Notes: a model not told the origin generated them from the sequence alone. A DNA stretch of 18,601 bases from Serratia sp. DD3 (GCF_000496755.2 NZ_AYKS02000088.1:1-18601); one strand, 5' to 3'. Shown: positions 6,664 through 15,417, counted from the stretch's first letter. A program made the numbers and translations.

Positions 6664-7959
6664 TTAAATACGCGCAGCTTCCGGCAGTTTGTTCAGATAA
6701 TAGGCAACCAGTATGCTGAGGAATAACATCAGACTGATAAAAGCGACCACGCCTAACCAGCCAAAACTGTGCCAGAATACACCGCCCAGGGTACCGGCAA
6801 TACTTGAGCCAACGTAAAAACTGAATAAATATAGCGACGAGGCTTGTCCTTTGGCTCGACGCGCTCTACGACCAATCCAGCTACTCGCCACCGAATGAGC
6901 AGCGAAAAAGCCAGCGGTAAACAGCAGCATGCCGATAAATACCAGTACGATTGGGGAGAAGGCGGTAATGATTACGCCCATCAGCATAATCAAAATAGAC
7001 GCTAGCAACACCGGTCCGCGCCCAAAGCGAGAGGTTAATGCTCCCGCCTTAGGTGAACTGTATGAGCCAATAAGGTAAACCACCGACAAAAAGCCAACCA
7101 CGGCCTGGCTGAGATGGTAAGGATCATCCAGCAGGCGATAACCAATATAGTTAAACAGGGTTACAAAGCTCCCCATCAACAAAAAACCGGCAGCAAACAG
7201 CAGTGGCAACCCTTGGTCATGTAAGTGCAATTTAAAATTAACCAGTAGGGTACGGGGTCGTAACGATGTCGCGCGGAAATGTTTGGAAGCCGGCAGAATA
7301 CGCCAGAACAGTGTTGCTAACACCAGGGCGGTAAGCCCAATTACCGCCAGCGCGATGCGCCAGGAGAAAAAGTCGCTAAGTACCCCGGTAATCAACCGTC
7401 CGCTCATACCCCCAATAGAGTTACCGCTGATAAACAATCCCATGGAAAAGGCGACAACCCCAGGATGGATCTCTTCGCTCAAGTAGGTCATGCCTACCGC
7501 CGCCACCCCGCTTAATGAAAGCCCAATCAGTGCTCGCATCAATAAAATACCGTGCCAACTGGTCATAAAAGTGCAGATTAAGGTGAAGATAGCGGCCAGA
7601 AACAGGGCTATCACCATGACCGATTTACGGCCAATCGCATCCGATAACGGCCCGGTAAACAGCAGGCCAACAGCTAACAAGCCTGTAGACAATGAGAGAG
7701 AAAGGCTACTTTCCGCTGGGGTAACCCCAAAATCTTGCGAGAGCACCGGCAGGATAGGTTGCACGCAATACAGTAACGCAAAGGTTGCCAGGCCCGCAGA
7801 GAACAGCGCCAAGGTGACGAGCATAAACTGTGGCGTTCCCCGTTCAATATAAGGCAGTTTATTCGGTGTTGAGCATTTACTGTCAGACACTGTTGCTACG
7901 TTGTCACTTTCAGCTGGCGTTAACGGCAAACTTGCCGCAGCACGCGGAGGGGTAATCAC
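6664..7959 (-). CDS. ynfM: MFS transporter YnfM
   Basis: This 431-residue inner-membrane protein of the major facilitator superfamily is close to E. coli YnfM through most of its length (RGTPQFMLVTLALFSAGLAT, GPLSDAIGRKSVMV, LSLSGVAAVGMTYLSEEIHP and FAAHSVASSWIGRRARRAKG). After a polar ~45-residue N-terminus come about twelve hydrophobic segments. The loop 2-3 motif GPLSDAIGRKS is the canonical MFS motif A. YnfM belongs to the drug:H+ antiporter-like group (arabinose-efflux-like permeases), but its substrate is not established. The start is GTG at 7959 with TAAGGAA 6 nt upstream. The N-terminus is somewhat longer than in E. coli. The divergent LysR gene ynfL found next to E. coli ynfM is absent, and mlc lies divergently instead. 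Confidence 0.9.
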   Translation of the reverse strand: MITPPRAAASLPLTPAESDNVATVSDSKCSTPNKLPYIERGTPQFMLVTLALFSAGLATFALLYCVQPILPVLSQDFGVTPAESSLSLSLSTGLLAVGLLFTGPLSDAIGRKSVMVIALFLAAIFTLICTFMTSWHGILLMRALIGLSLSGVAAVGMTYLSEEIHPGVVAFSMGLFISGNSIGGMSGRLITGVLSDFFSWRIALAVIGLTALVLATLFWRILPASKHFRATSLRPRTLLVNFKLHLHDQGLPLLFAAGFLLMGSFVTLFNYIGYRLLDDPYHLSQAVVGFLSVVYLIGSYSSPKAGALTSRFGRGPVLLASILIMLMGVIITAFSPIVLVFIGMLLFTAGFFAAHSVASSWIGRRARRAKGQASSLYLFSFYVGSSIAGTLGGVFWHSFGWLGVVAFISLMLFLSILVAYYLNKLPEAARI

Positions 7960-8162
7960 AGCATTTCCTTACCGAGTTCGGTGATCATTCGGGTGGCAAG
8001 ATATCGCTTTACTCGGTCGCCACACGACCTGCAACTTGAACTAATTCGGGTATAAAAAAACAGATTCTGATTTACAAAATAGTATTGAATAGGCCGTTTT
8101 TTGTCTAATCAAATTGATCCCTGCGCGTAAGTGAAATTTTTTTGCCGTGATAACATGCAATT

Positions 8163-8178
8163 TGTGCTGTTAATCACA
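8163..8178 (+). promoter_or_regulatory. CRP-binding-site-like palindrome upstream of mlc
   Basis: TGTGC-N6-TCACA matches the CRP consensus TGTGA-N6-TCACA at 9 of the 10 defined bases. It is about 100 bp upstream of the mlc start. E. coli mlc is known to be under CRP control, so this placement makes sense. Binding itself is inferred. Confidence 0.6.
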
Positions 8179-8239
8179 TAACGAATCAAGGAGTAATAGT
8201 TGACGCTGTATACCAAAAGCCCCACCATAGCCCTTAGTC

Positions 8240-8262
8240 TTTATTTAGAAGCGCGAAAAATA
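8240..8262 (+). promoter_or_regulatory. Probable Mlc operator (autoregulation)
   Basis: The site runs TTTATTT, AGAAGCGCG, AAAAATA. It has the A/T-rich flanks and GCGCGAAA core of Mlc/NagC-family operators. It lies only 14 bp before the start codon, where a bound repressor would block mlc transcription. E. coli Mlc represses its own gene, so an autoregulatory role is likely. Confidence 0.55.
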
Positions 8263-8276
8263 GCGGGGGCAGGTTT

Positions 8277-9494
8277 GTGATTATGGATGGGCAACCTGGA
8301 CATATTGATCAAATCAAACAAATAAATGCTGGCGCCGTTTATCGGTTGATCGACCAACGGGGGGCGATTTCGCGAATCGAGTTGTCCAAGTTGGCACAGC
8401 TTGCACCTGCCAGTATTACCAAGATTGTACGTGAGTTGCTGGAAGCTCACCTGGTCAAAGAGACCGAATATCAGGAAGTAGGGAGTCGTGGCCGCCCGGC
8501 TATCGGATTAGTGCTAGATACCGACGCTTGGCATTATCTTTCTGTGCGTATCAGCCTCGGCACTATCACCTTAGCGTTGCGCGATCTCAGTAGCAAAATG
8601 GTGGTGGAGGAGTTGTTGCCACTGAAAGCTGAGCAATCGGAATCGCTACTGCAACATATTGTCGACGAAATCGACAGCTTCTTTATTCGCCACCAAAATA
8701 AACTCGAACGTTTAACCGCCATCGCCATTACGCTTCCCGGTATGATTGATGCCGCTGCCGGGGTGGTTCATCGTATGCCGTTTTATCAAGTCAATGAGAT
8801 GGCATTGGGGCCCGCACTTGAAAAGCGCACCGGCCTGCCGGTTTATCTGCAACATGATATTTGTGCTTGGACCATGGCAGAGGCGTTGTTCGGGGCCTCT
8901 CGTGGTACCCAGAACGTCATTCAGGTGGTGATTGACCATAACGTGGGTGCTGGAGTGATCACCAACGGGCGAGTGTTGCATGCCGGTAGCCGTAGTGTGG
9001 TAGAGATTGGGCATACGCAGGTTGATCCTTACGGTAAACGTTGTTACTGCGGTAACCATGGTTGCCTGGAAACCGTAGCCAGTATCGATAATATGCTGGA
9101 AATTGCTCAACAGCGCTTGGCAGGGGCCCATTCATCAATACTTCAAGGTAGGGAACTCACGGTAGAATCGCTGTGCGATGCAGCGCTAGCGGGTGACCAA
9201 TTGGCCAAGGATATTATTCTGGGTGTGGGGCATAGTGTCGGGCGTATCGTGGCGATTATGGTCAATTTATTTAACCCAGAAAAGATTCTGGTTGGCTCAC
9301 CGTTAAACCGCGCGGCTGAGATTCTCTACCCGGCTATCATCTCCTGCATCCGCCAACAATCTTTACCCGCTTATAGTGAACATTTGAAGGTTGAATCCAC
9401 GCTGTTTTTCAACCAGGGCACCATGCCTGGAGCCGCACTGGTGAAAGAGGCGCTATATAATGGTTCATTACTGGTCAAATTATTACAAGGGTAA
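8277..9494 (+). CDS. mlc: Mlc (DgsA), ROK-family glucose-responsive repressor
   Basis: The 405-residue product is nearly colinear with E. coli Mlc (406). Mlc represses ptsG, ptsHI, manXYZ and malT, and is released when sequestered at the membrane by unphosphorylated EIICB-Glc. An N-terminal winged helix-turn-helix (about 12-70) contains AISRIELSKLAQLAPASITK. The ROK domain follows, with D194 in the QHDICAWTMAEALFG segment. The zinc site is visible: His246 in EIGHTQVDPYG, and Cys256, Cys258 and Cys263 in KRCYCGNHGCLE. The C-terminus ends LVKLLQG. The start is taken as GTG at 8277, as in E. coli, with GGGGG upstream; an in-frame ATG at 8283 is an alternative. It is transcribed alone, with regulatory sites upstream. 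Confidence 0.96.
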   Translation: MIMDGQPGHIDQIKQINAGAVYRLIDQRGAISRIELSKLAQLAPASITKIVRELLEAHLVKETEYQEVGSRGRPAIGLVLDTDAWHYLSVRISLGTITLALRDLSSKMVVEELLPLKAEQSESLLQHIVDEIDSFFIRHQNKLERLTAIAITLPGMIDAAAGVVHRMPFYQVNEMALGPALEKRTGLPVYLQHDICAWTMAEALFGASRGTQNVIQVVIDHNVGAGVITNGRVLHAGSRSVVEIGHTQVDPYGKRCYCGNHGCLETVASIDNMLEIAQQRLAGAHSSILQGRELTVESLCDAALAGDQLAKDIILGVGHSVGRIVAIMVNLFNPEKILVGSPLNRAAEILYPAIISCIRQQSLPAYSEHLKVESTLFFNQGTMPGAALVKEALYNGSLLVKLLQG

Positions 9495-9717
9495 TATTAC
9501 ATCACTTTGCCAATTGCAGAGGGCAAACCCCGCTCACTTTCTGTCCACCATTATAATCAGCTGTTATCAAATACCTTTATCGATGCAACAGAAAGGGAAA
9601 GCACTAGCAGGAATTAAGGACAATAGTGGGGAAACCAAGTTGTTGGTTTGATAATCTTGGTTTGATGAGCCACCCTTTGGAAGGATTAAAAACAAAGGGG
9701 CGAGAAGTTTATGGGAA

Positions 9718-9753
9718 GGCCAATGTTTAGTGCAGGTTTTTGTCACATTGGCC
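9718..9753. terminator. Hairpin between mlc and the OB-fold gene
   Basis: GGCCAATGT at 9718-9726 pairs exactly with ACATTGGCC at 9745-9753 across an 18-nt loop. It lies 21 bp past the stop of the minus-strand OB-fold gene and at the end of the 280-bp gap after mlc. No long T-run flanks it on either strand. It may serve both convergent genes. Confidence 0.4.
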
Positions 9754-9774
9754 CTTAATCCACTCAGGCGGTTT

Positions 9775-10122
9775 CTAGTTGACTACATCCAGTGATTTTA
9801 CCCACAAATAACGTCCTGCAGCGCCAGTATCAACTTCGCCCATCAACCGGACTCGGGTTTGTGGGCTTACGTCACGACCGCGCCAAACGGAACTTTCTAT
9901 CTCGACGCGCAAAGTTCCAGAATCATCGCGGAAAGTAAAATAGTTCTCACGTTGGTGTGCAACAATATAACCAGTCAGAGTAATATAACTTCCTACCCGT
10001 GCACTCATGGCTTGCTGTACAGTGCTGGTTTGGCCAGTAACGCTAGGCCCTGTGAAATTGGCTGAAGCATTAACCGCAAAAAGAGCGCCTGATAACATAA
10101 TGATAGATAAAACTTTCTTCAT
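9775..10122 (-). CDS. YgiW/YdeI-type periplasmic OB-fold (BOF) stress-tolerance protein
   Basis: A 115-residue precursor starts at ATG 10122 with a good ribosome site (AGAGGAA, 6 nt away). A signal peptide (MKKVLSIIMLSGALFAVNASA) is cleaved after Ala21. The mature part, NFTGPS...VQQAMSARVGSYITLTGYIVAHQREN, then YFTFRDDSGTLRVEIESSVWRG, and R(V)RLMGEVDTGAAGRYLWVKSLDVV, has the five-strand layout and conserved YTFRD.SG...V.I....W.G motif of the bacterial OB-fold family. E. coli YdeI and YgiW are small periplasmic members linked to stress and antimicrobial-peptide tolerance. It is a single gene. I do not choose between the ydeI and ygiW names. A longer 149-codon reading upstream lacks a ribosome site and is rejected. 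Confidence 0.85.
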   Translation of the reverse strand: MKKVLSIIMLSGALFAVNASANFTGPSVTGQTSTVQQAMSARVGSYITLTGYIVAHQRENYFTFRDDSGTLRVEIESSVWRGRDVSPQTRVRLMGEVDTGAAGRYLWVKSLDVVN

Positions 10123-10307
10123 ATTGTGTTCCTCTTTGCATTTTTGTAGAGCTTTAAGTATTGATGATGTCAAGCTATTGTCAAATTGGCAAAGAACGCG
10201 TCGGTTGAGTCTCAAAAATGGCACTGTAATGACTAATTGGCATTGTAAGGGTTTAAGTCAGGGCAAAAATTCCCGGCGGCTCAAGTGTCACTGTGTATTA
10301 GCGCCTC

Positions 10308-11072
10308 TTATTTTTCCTCTAATAAATCACTATCCCCAATTTTACAAATCAGCGTATCTGGGAATTTTTTGCCGAATTTAACAGTCAAATTCAGATGTTC
10401 ACTATCTTTTTCTATTTTCTGTTCAGGCTGCATACAATCAATAGTACGAGACTTCAATATACTCCAACCACCATCACGTTCTGGTCGTTTACGCAGGCTG
10501 GATAATGTCACATCAAGGGAAAAATCATCAGCAAGCGGCCACTCTTTTAATGGCCCGAGCTGGTAGGAAAATTGCTCAATAGAGCGACTGTCAGTAAAGT
10601 AACCATAATCACGCTCTAGTAATGTTAGCGGTTGATTGTATTTAATATTGATGGTATTTGTGCCTATGGAGACCTGCCCAGTAAAAGCCGCCTTATATAA
10701 CGGATATTCTCGAGTATCGCTATTGCGTAATTTCCATGCATTTATTTCATCAAGCGTAACCGTCGCAGGCTGCAGCGTTCCATTCACCCTTGCGCTAACA
10801 GGCGTATTTGCAGGCATCACAAAAACAAATGCAACATCAGCTTGAATATCAGAAGTGATCTCGTAAACAGCCTGAACCTGACAGTTTTCATAGTCACAAT
10901 CAATATTTAACTTTTCTCTTTTTACCTTGAATTTGTTGCTCTGCGGCGAACTCAGAGAAAACGAAGGGGGTTGCCAGATTAAATTGGGGGCTCGCATATT
11001 CGCTGGCGATAGAGCAGGGAATAACATTATTGCAGTTGTCAGGAGAATAGACAGATTTAATCTCATGTTCAT
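10308..11072 (-). CDS. Secreted protein of unknown function
   Basis: A 254-residue product starts at ATG 11072 (ATG 11066 is equally possible; an in-frame ATG at 11135 would only lengthen a polar N-terminus). Residues ~3-25 form a signal peptide (RLNLSILLTTAIMLFPALSPA). The mature part is rich in alternating hydrophobic and polar residues and predicted to be mostly beta. It has four cysteines, in NIDCDYENCQVQ, SRTIDCMQPEQ and DTLICKIGD. I do not recognise the family. It is most like periplasmic or outer-surface beta-sandwich proteins. The 185-bp gap before the OB-fold gene on the same strand suggests separate transcription. Confidence 0.7.
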   Translation of the reverse strand: MNMRLNLSILLTTAIMLFPALSPANMRAPNLIWQPPSFSLSSPQSNKFKVKREKLNIDCDYENCQVQAVYEITSDIQADVAFVFVMPANTPVSARVNGTLQPATVTLDEINAWKLRNSDTREYPLYKAAFTGQVSIGTNTINIKYNQPLTLLERDYGYFTDSRSIEQFSYQLGPLKEWPLADDFSLDVTLSSLRKRPERDGGWSILKSRTIDCMQPEQKIEKDSEHLNLTVKFGKKFPDTLICKIGDSDLLEEK

Positions 11073-11343
11073 TCGTTGCAGTCTCTGGCTGATGATAAAT
11101 ATAAAATCACAGGATGATATCATTTTTGAGTGCACCCATTTATGTATGATAACTAATCATTAGCATGATTATTTTCTGTTTCTCGCAACAACATTATCAA
11201 AATTTATTATTGCTTACCGCTAAAAGATTGAGCTATCTCAAGCCCCTGTTGATTGGTATCCCCTAGACTTTTCTCAGTGAGTTACTTTCTCCGTAATTCG
11301 CAGAGGTCATTTCATTAACGTGGCATATCAGGGCAATCTATTC

Positions 11344-12009
11344 ATGTTAAAGCGTTTATTTGTTACAGGCACGGATACCGACGTAGGTAAGACTGTAGTT
11401 TCTCGTGCTTTACTGCAGGCATTCGCCGCACAGGGCCGTTCTGCTGCGGGGTATAAACCCATTGCTGCAAGTTGCCAGGAAACCAGCGAAGGCTTTCAGA
11501 ATAGAGACGCTTTGGTTCTACAGGCATCTTCCACCATGCCATTGTCCTATAATGAAATTAACCCCATTACCTGTATTGATGAGGTGTTTCACACACCGAC
11601 AACCCAAGATATTGACTATGGCGTGATGAGCCGTGGCCTCGTGCATTTATCCAGCAAGGCTGATGTTGTCGTGGTAGAAGGGACCGGGGGATGGCGTGTG
11701 TTGATGAGCGATCTACGCCCGTATGCCGAATGGGTGGTGCAGGAACAGTTGCCAGTTATTCTGGTCGTGGGAATTAAGCTAGGTTGTGTCAGCCATGCCT
11801 TGCTTACTGCACAATCAATTATTAACGATGGTTTGCCTTTATTAGGTTGGGTGGCTAACCGTATCAACCCGGGTTTAGCCCACTATGCTGATACCATTGA
11901 TGCTTTGCAAAAACGTATTCCGGCCCCATTACTGGGTGAGATCCCTTATCTTCCCCGTACCGAACAGCGTGAATTGGCGCAATATCTGGATATTTCCTGC
12001 CTAAAGTAA
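11344..12009 (+). CDS. bioD2: Dethiobiotin synthetase paralogue BioD2 (YnfK)
   Basis: This 221-residue cytoplasmic protein is homologous to E. coli YnfK. The family carboxylates 7,8-diaminopelargonate to dethiobiotin using ATP and Mg2+, the penultimate step of biotin synthesis. BioD2 is the second copy outside the bio operon, and its own contribution is less certain. The P-loop GTDTDVGKT spans residues 9-17, followed by VVSRALLQAFA and GYKPIAA (substrate lysine). VVVEGTGGWRVLMSDLRPYAEW and a (V)ANRINPGLAHY nucleotide-base segment follow, and YLPRTEQRELAQYL lies near the C-terminus. The start at ATG 11344 matches the E. coli start MLKRFF; a GTG at 11320 would add 8 residues. It is convergent with clcB, with 3 bp between the stop codons. 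Confidence 0.92.
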   Translation: MLKRLFVTGTDTDVGKTVVSRALLQAFAAQGRSAAGYKPIAASCQETSEGFQNRDALVLQASSTMPLSYNEINPITCIDEVFHTPTTQDIDYGVMSRGLVHLSSKADVVVVEGTGGWRVLMSDLRPYAEWVVQEQLPVILVVGIKLGCVSHALLTAQSIINDGLPLLGWVANRINPGLAHYADTIDALQKRIPAPLLGEIPYLPRTEQRELAQYLDISCLK

Positions 12010-12012
12010 ACG

Positions 12013-13293
12013 CTACGCATTATGGTAAACCGATTGTGGCCGTAATCCGCGAGCAATGGTTGTGGCAATAACACAAGCTAACAGCAGACCGGGCAACAGG
12101 GTATATTCACCGGTCATCTCAAATACCATCAAGGCAGCCATAATGGGGGCATGAGTGGTGGCAGCCAGTAGCGTTGCCATCCCCGTCAAGGCCATCAGAA
12201 TCGGTACTGCCATGCCGAGTTCCGGCCAGTTGGCGCAAAACTGACCGACCAGCGACCCTAAAGCAGCGCCGACAAACAGCGTTGGCGTAAATACCCCCCC
12301 TGGTGCGCCAGAACCGCTACTGGCAAGCACCGCCAATAACTTGCAAACCAGCAGACCGCCAAGCAGCAAAATACCCGGCGGGGCGGAGAGCAATGATTGC
12401 ACTACGCTATAACCATTTCCCCACACTTCGGGATACAGCAAGGACAGCAACCCGACAATTAAGCCACCTAATGCCAGTTGTAATGGGGGTTTGAGATTAA
12501 GTGAACGAAATGCTCGCCCGCTGGCCGCCATCCCCCATAAAAAAAGTGGGCCGCAGATACCTGCCAATATTCCTAGTAGGGCCATCAGCAGGTATTGTTC
12601 TGGCCATGGCGCGCTCAGTGGCGTGACGATATACAGCGGTGTTTGCCCCCCGTTAAGCAGATTGGTCATCAACAGTGCCGTTACGGCAGCAATAATCACC
12701 GGGCCAAGGGACGCTAACATTAATGAACCAAACAAAATCTCAGCGATAAACAGGCTACCGGCCAATGGGGCGTGGTAGGCACTGGCCATACCGGCCGCTG
12801 CGGAGCAAGCGACCCACAACTTCCACTCTCGGGCATGAGTAAAGCGCTGGGCAAATACCGACCCCACTAGGGCGGCCAACAGGATCATCGCGCCCTCCCG
12901 GCCAATGGCGCTACCACTGGAGACCACCAGTAGTGAAGCAAGACTCTTCACCAGGCTGGCGCCCACATCTAGCCGACCATCACCAGTTTCAATGGCTTCC
13001 ATATAGTCGGTGGGCGCGACTGGCCGTTGGTGTTGATAATGTTGGTAAGCCCAAAGTAATAAACCGGCCACCAGGCCACCCAGCATGGGTGTCAAAGCTC
13101 TGCGCCATCCTGGCAGTGTAGCGGCCGCCGCGACCAAGCTACCATTGGCATGATCGAAAAATAGCCATTCAAGCATCAGCATAGCTTGGTGAAAAAGCCA
13201 TACCGCCAATGCTGCTGAAATACCAAGAAAAATAGCAATAAGCAAACGACGCAATAAGGCACGATAGCGACGTAGATGTACCCATCGTTTCAT
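12013..13293 (-). CDS. clcB: ClC-family chloride transporter ClcB
   Basis: This 426-residue inner-membrane protein is close to E. coli ClcB, a ClC protein associated with extreme acid resistance. The ClC signature motifs are present: [12 protein letters not shown] (126-136) with gating glutamate Glu133, [14 protein letters not shown] (177-190), and [14 protein letters not shown] (327-340), followed by [24 protein letters not shown]. In ClcA the proton-transfer glutamate (E203) follows E202. Here the matching pair is Glu185-Ile186, so the internal proton glutamate appears absent, as in E. coli ClcB by my recollection. Transport coupling may therefore differ from ClcA. The gene is monocistronic and convergent with bioD2. 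Confidence 0.95.
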   Translation of the reverse strand: MKRWVHLRRYRALLRRLLIAIFLGISAALAVWLFHQAMLMLEWLFFDHANGSLVAAAATLPGWRRALTPMLGGLVAGLLLWAYQHYQHQRPVAPTDYMEAIETGDGRLDVGASLVKSLASLLVVSSGSAIGREGAMILLAALVGSVFAQRFTHAREWKLWVACSAAAGMASAYHAPLAGSLFIAEILFGSLMLASLGPVIIAAVTALLMTNLLNGGQTPLYIVTPLSAPWPEQYLLMALLGILAGICGPLFLWGMAASGRAFRSLNLKPPLQLALGGLIVGLLSLLYPEVWGNGYSVVQSLLSAPPGILLLGGLLVCKLLAVLASSGSGAPGGVFTPTLFVGAALGSLVGQFCANWPELGMAVPILMALTGMATLLAATTHAPIMAALMVFEMTGEYTLLPGLLLACVIATTIARGLRPQSVYHNA

Positions 13294-13378
13294 AGGTTGG
13301 TAAAGATGAGAATCACTGAGTCGTTGGGCATGATGTTTGCCTGTCCAGTTGGAAGTCAGTCAATCATAAATAGAGCAG

Positions 13379-13396
13379 GGCACAGCATGCTGTGCC
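13379..13396. terminator. Perfect 18-bp palindrome downstream of ynfB
   Basis: GGCACAGCATGCTGTGCC is its own reverse complement and lies 38 bp past the ynfB stop on the minus strand. As RNA it gives a 7-bp stem with a tetraloop and the minus-strand tail CTGCTCTATTTATG, only mildly U-rich. A weak terminator is likely, with a protein-binding palindrome as the alternative. Confidence 0.45.
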
Positions 13397-13433
13397 ACCG
13401 ATTACAGATGCATCGTTTAACGTTATGGCCGAA

Positions 13434-13796
13434 TTATTGTGTGACCTGACGGCCAGTTGTACGATCCAGACATTTACGGGTTGATGGTTCCCAATAAGCA
13501 TTAACGTTATAGCTGTTATCACAGCGTTCTTCATCGTCAATGGCACGGTCGACCTTATCAAACTCCTTTTCAACGCGAGTATTAACCTTGTTACGCAGAG
13601 AACGGCTAGCATCCCATTGCTCTTTGCTTTGGCGAGCTTGCTCATTGCTCATTGCATTACTACCGTTGACCGTAACGCAGGTCCCCCCCTGAGTACAGGT
13701 GTCGGCAAACACTGGGGCTTGCCAGACGCCTGCCAACATAACCATGGTGACTGGCAACATCCCGCGCATCAGTCGTTGAATAAAAATGGGTTTCAT
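13434..13796 (-). CDS. ynfB: YnfB family protein (UPF0482, DUF1283), periplasmic
   Basis: The 120-residue precursor starts at ATG 13796, with AAGGAT about 6 nt upstream. The in-frame ATG at 13871 has no ribosome site. The signal peptide ends at VFA31. The mature part follows the E. coli YnfB pattern closely: KEQWDASRSLRNKVNTRVEKEFDKVDRAIDDEERCDNSYN, then VNAYWEPSTRKCLDRTTGRQVT. The function of the family is not known. Compared with E. coli it carries an extra DTCTQGGTCVTVNGS segment after the signal peptide, with a CxxxxxC pair. Confidence 0.88.
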   Translation of the reverse strand: MKPIFIQRLMRGMLPVTMVMLAGVWQAPVFADTCTQGGTCVTVNGSNAMSNEQARQSKEQWDASRSLRNKVNTRVEKEFDKVDRAIDDEERCDNSYNVNAYWEPSTRKCLDRTTGRQVTQ

Positions 13797-13947
13797 CGTT
13801 TTATCCTTATTAGTGAGTGTTGCATCCCTCAGTAAAACAACACAAGCTGCTGCAATGGCTAAATATATCATTCTGCTCTTGCATTACACCAGCCTGTAAA
13901 GGCAGCTTGGGGCGAGAAAATGAGATGGAAGTGGGCTTATGTGGGGG

Positions 13948-13988
13948 GAAACCCCTCGCGGCAGAGCATCGGCCCTGCCACGGGGAAA
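13948..13988 (-). terminator. Possible terminator downstream of ydfG
   Basis: On the minus strand CCCCGTGGCAG can pair imperfectly with CTGCCGCGAGGGG, about 35 bp after the ydfG stop, followed by TTTCCCCCC. The stem is G+C-rich but interrupted, and the T-run is short. Confidence 0.35.
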
Positions 13989-14021
13989 ACATTAAAGAAG
14001 AAACATTAACTAGGTAAAACA

Positions 14022-14771
14022 TCAAGCACTGCGGTGAATGCTTAACCCGGCAAAGGACTGGCTGACCGGCATCATTTCAAGGGTATTAATGTTAACGCGA
14101 GCAGGCAATGTCGCTACCCAGAATACCGCTTCGGCAATATCTTCTGGTGTCAGGCTATCGACCCCGGCATACGTTTTTTCTGCCAGGTTATCATCGCCTT
14201 TGAAGCGGACATTAGAGAATTCTGTGCCGCCTACCATGCCGGGTTCAATATCGGTGACACGAATATGTGTTCCATGCAGATCAGCACGTAGCCCCAGGCT
14301 GAATTGCTTCACAAACGCCTTGGTAGCCCCATAAACATTACCACCGGCATACGGCCAGTTGGCGGCGGTGGAGCCAATATTAATCACATGACCCACATTG
14401 CGCTCGACCATGGCTGGCAATAAGGCCCGAGTGATATTGACCAACCCTTTGGTATTGGTATCGATCATGGTTTCCCAATCATCAATATTGGCTTTATGGG
14501 CAGGTTCCAGGCCTAATGCCAAGCCTGCATTATTCACTAATACATCCACATCACGCAGTGCGGCTGGCAATTCAGCAATAACTTGTTGAATGGCAGCACG
14601 ATTGCGAACATCCAAGCGGACAATATACAGCGCATCCCCTAACTCTGCCTGTAATGCTTCCAAGCGATCAATTCTACGCCCAGTGGCAATCACTTGGTGA
14701 CCTTCACCGACAAACTTACGGGCGATCGCTTCACCAAAACCGGAGGTAGCACCGGTGACAAAAATAATCAT
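14022..14771 (-). CDS. ydfG: YdfG, NADP+-dependent 3-hydroxy acid dehydrogenase / malonic semialdehyde reductase
   Basis: The 249-residue classical short-chain dehydrogenase is colinear with E. coli YdfG (248). YdfG oxidises serine, threonine and other 3-hydroxy acids with NADP+, and can reduce malonic semialdehyde. Visible motifs are the cofactor loop TGATSGFG (6-13), Arg32-Arg33 (TGRR) that favour NADP, NNAG (80-83), and the catalytic Ser134, Tyr147 and Lys151 (NIGSTAA and NVYGATK). GGTEFSNVRFKGDD and NINTLEMMPVSQSFAGLSIH are family-specific. The ribosome site GAGGAC lies 6 nt before the ATG. The gene stands alone. Confidence 0.96.
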   Translation of the reverse strand: MIIFVTGATSGFGEAIARKFVGEGHQVIATGRRIDRLEALQAELGDALYIVRLDVRNRAAIQQVIAELPAALRDVDVLVNNAGLALGLEPAHKANIDDWETMIDTNTKGLVNITRALLPAMVERNVGHVINIGSTAANWPYAGGNVYGATKAFVKQFSLGLRADLHGTHIRVTDIEPGMVGGTEFSNVRFKGDDNLAEKTYAGVDSLTPEDIAEAVFWVATLPARVNINTLEMMPVSQSFAGLSIHRSA

Positions 14772-14880
14772 ATTACTGTCCTCAACTGTTTTTACTTTAC
14801 CGGCTACTCTAGCGCGATGGCGTAATACTCACAAATTGAATTGCCAATAGCGCAAGAGTTATATCTGCTATTGTCTATTT

Positions 14881-15417
14881 TTAATGGCTATTGCTCGGGT
14901 ATTTACGCGCGATGATCATGGCAGCCATAAGGATTACGCCAGGCAACCATACCCAGAGCAATTCTGAAACAATCACTGCGTGCCCGCTGGGAGTGAGATA
15001 TTTGTGCAGTTCGAAAGGAGCCACACGGATCACTTGCCAAGGTGCAAAAAAGCGTTCGCTACTCCAAGGCCATAACCAACCAACCCCTTTACCCCCGGTG
15101 GTGACTGAATCCAATAGACTATGCGACAGTAACGAGATAAACAGGAATAACCAGGTTTTGATGGGAGCCACTTTAAACCAACGGTAAAACAGCAGTGCCA
15201 AGGTAGGCATGAGTACCGCAAACAGCAGTGAATGGGTAAAACCCCGATGCCCGAAAGCATTGCCATAAGCTACACCAAATTTAAACGCCACTACATCGGC
15301 ATCCGGCAGCATGGAAAGTGCAATACCCGCCAGTAACAGGCGAGGGGAGATAACCTTCTGACCGAGGCCCAAACCAAGACACAAGGGCACGGCAGCATGG
15401 GTAATGATTGTGGGCAT
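14881..15417 (-). CDS. ybcI: YbcI-type inner-membrane protein (YdjM/DUF457 metal-dependent hydrolase family)
   Basis: This 178-residue protein starts at MPTIITHAAVPLCLGLGLG, matching E. coli YbcI; an upstream ATG at 15456 would add 13 residues with no family support. It has several hydrophobic segments. Conserved polar residues of the family are present: His7, LPDAD (38-42), the FGHRGFTHS block (56-63), and SHSLLDSVTTGGKGVGWLWPWS, with APF(E)LHKYLTPSGH near the C-terminus. The family is annotated as membrane-bound putative metal-dependent hydrolases, and no substrate is established. It is transcribed alone, 109 bp upstream of ydfG on the same strand. Confidence 0.88.
   Translation of the reverse strand: MPTIITHAAVPLCLGLGLGQKVISPRLLLAGIALSMLPDADVVAFKFGVAYGNAFGHRGFTHSLLFAVLMPTLALLFYRWFKVAPIKTWLFLFISLLSHSLLDSVTTGGKGVGWLWPWSSERFFAPWQVIRVAPFELHKYLTPSGHAVIVSELLWVWLPGVILMAAMIIARKYPSNSH

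Larger units (their letters stand above)
7960..8276. other. Divergent regulatory region between ynfM and mlc
   Basis: A 317-bp intergenic region with no gene seen. It holds the ynfM ribosome site, A/T-rich tracts (8055-8100, 8140-8150), a CRP-like site, a possible -35 box TTGACG at 8200-8205 reading toward mlc, and an Mlc-operator-like site close to the mlc start. A good -10 box for TTGACG was not obvious. Confidence 0.6.

Noticed and set aside
8712..9131. Minus-strand ORF of 139 codons inside mlc
   Set aside because: It overlaps a fully conserved Mlc sequence with intact zinc site; its composition is that of an antisense reading.
13810..14025. Overlapping short ORFs on both strands between ynfB and ydfG
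   Set aside because: No ribosome site or family resemblance; the region looks like promoter and terminator sequence.
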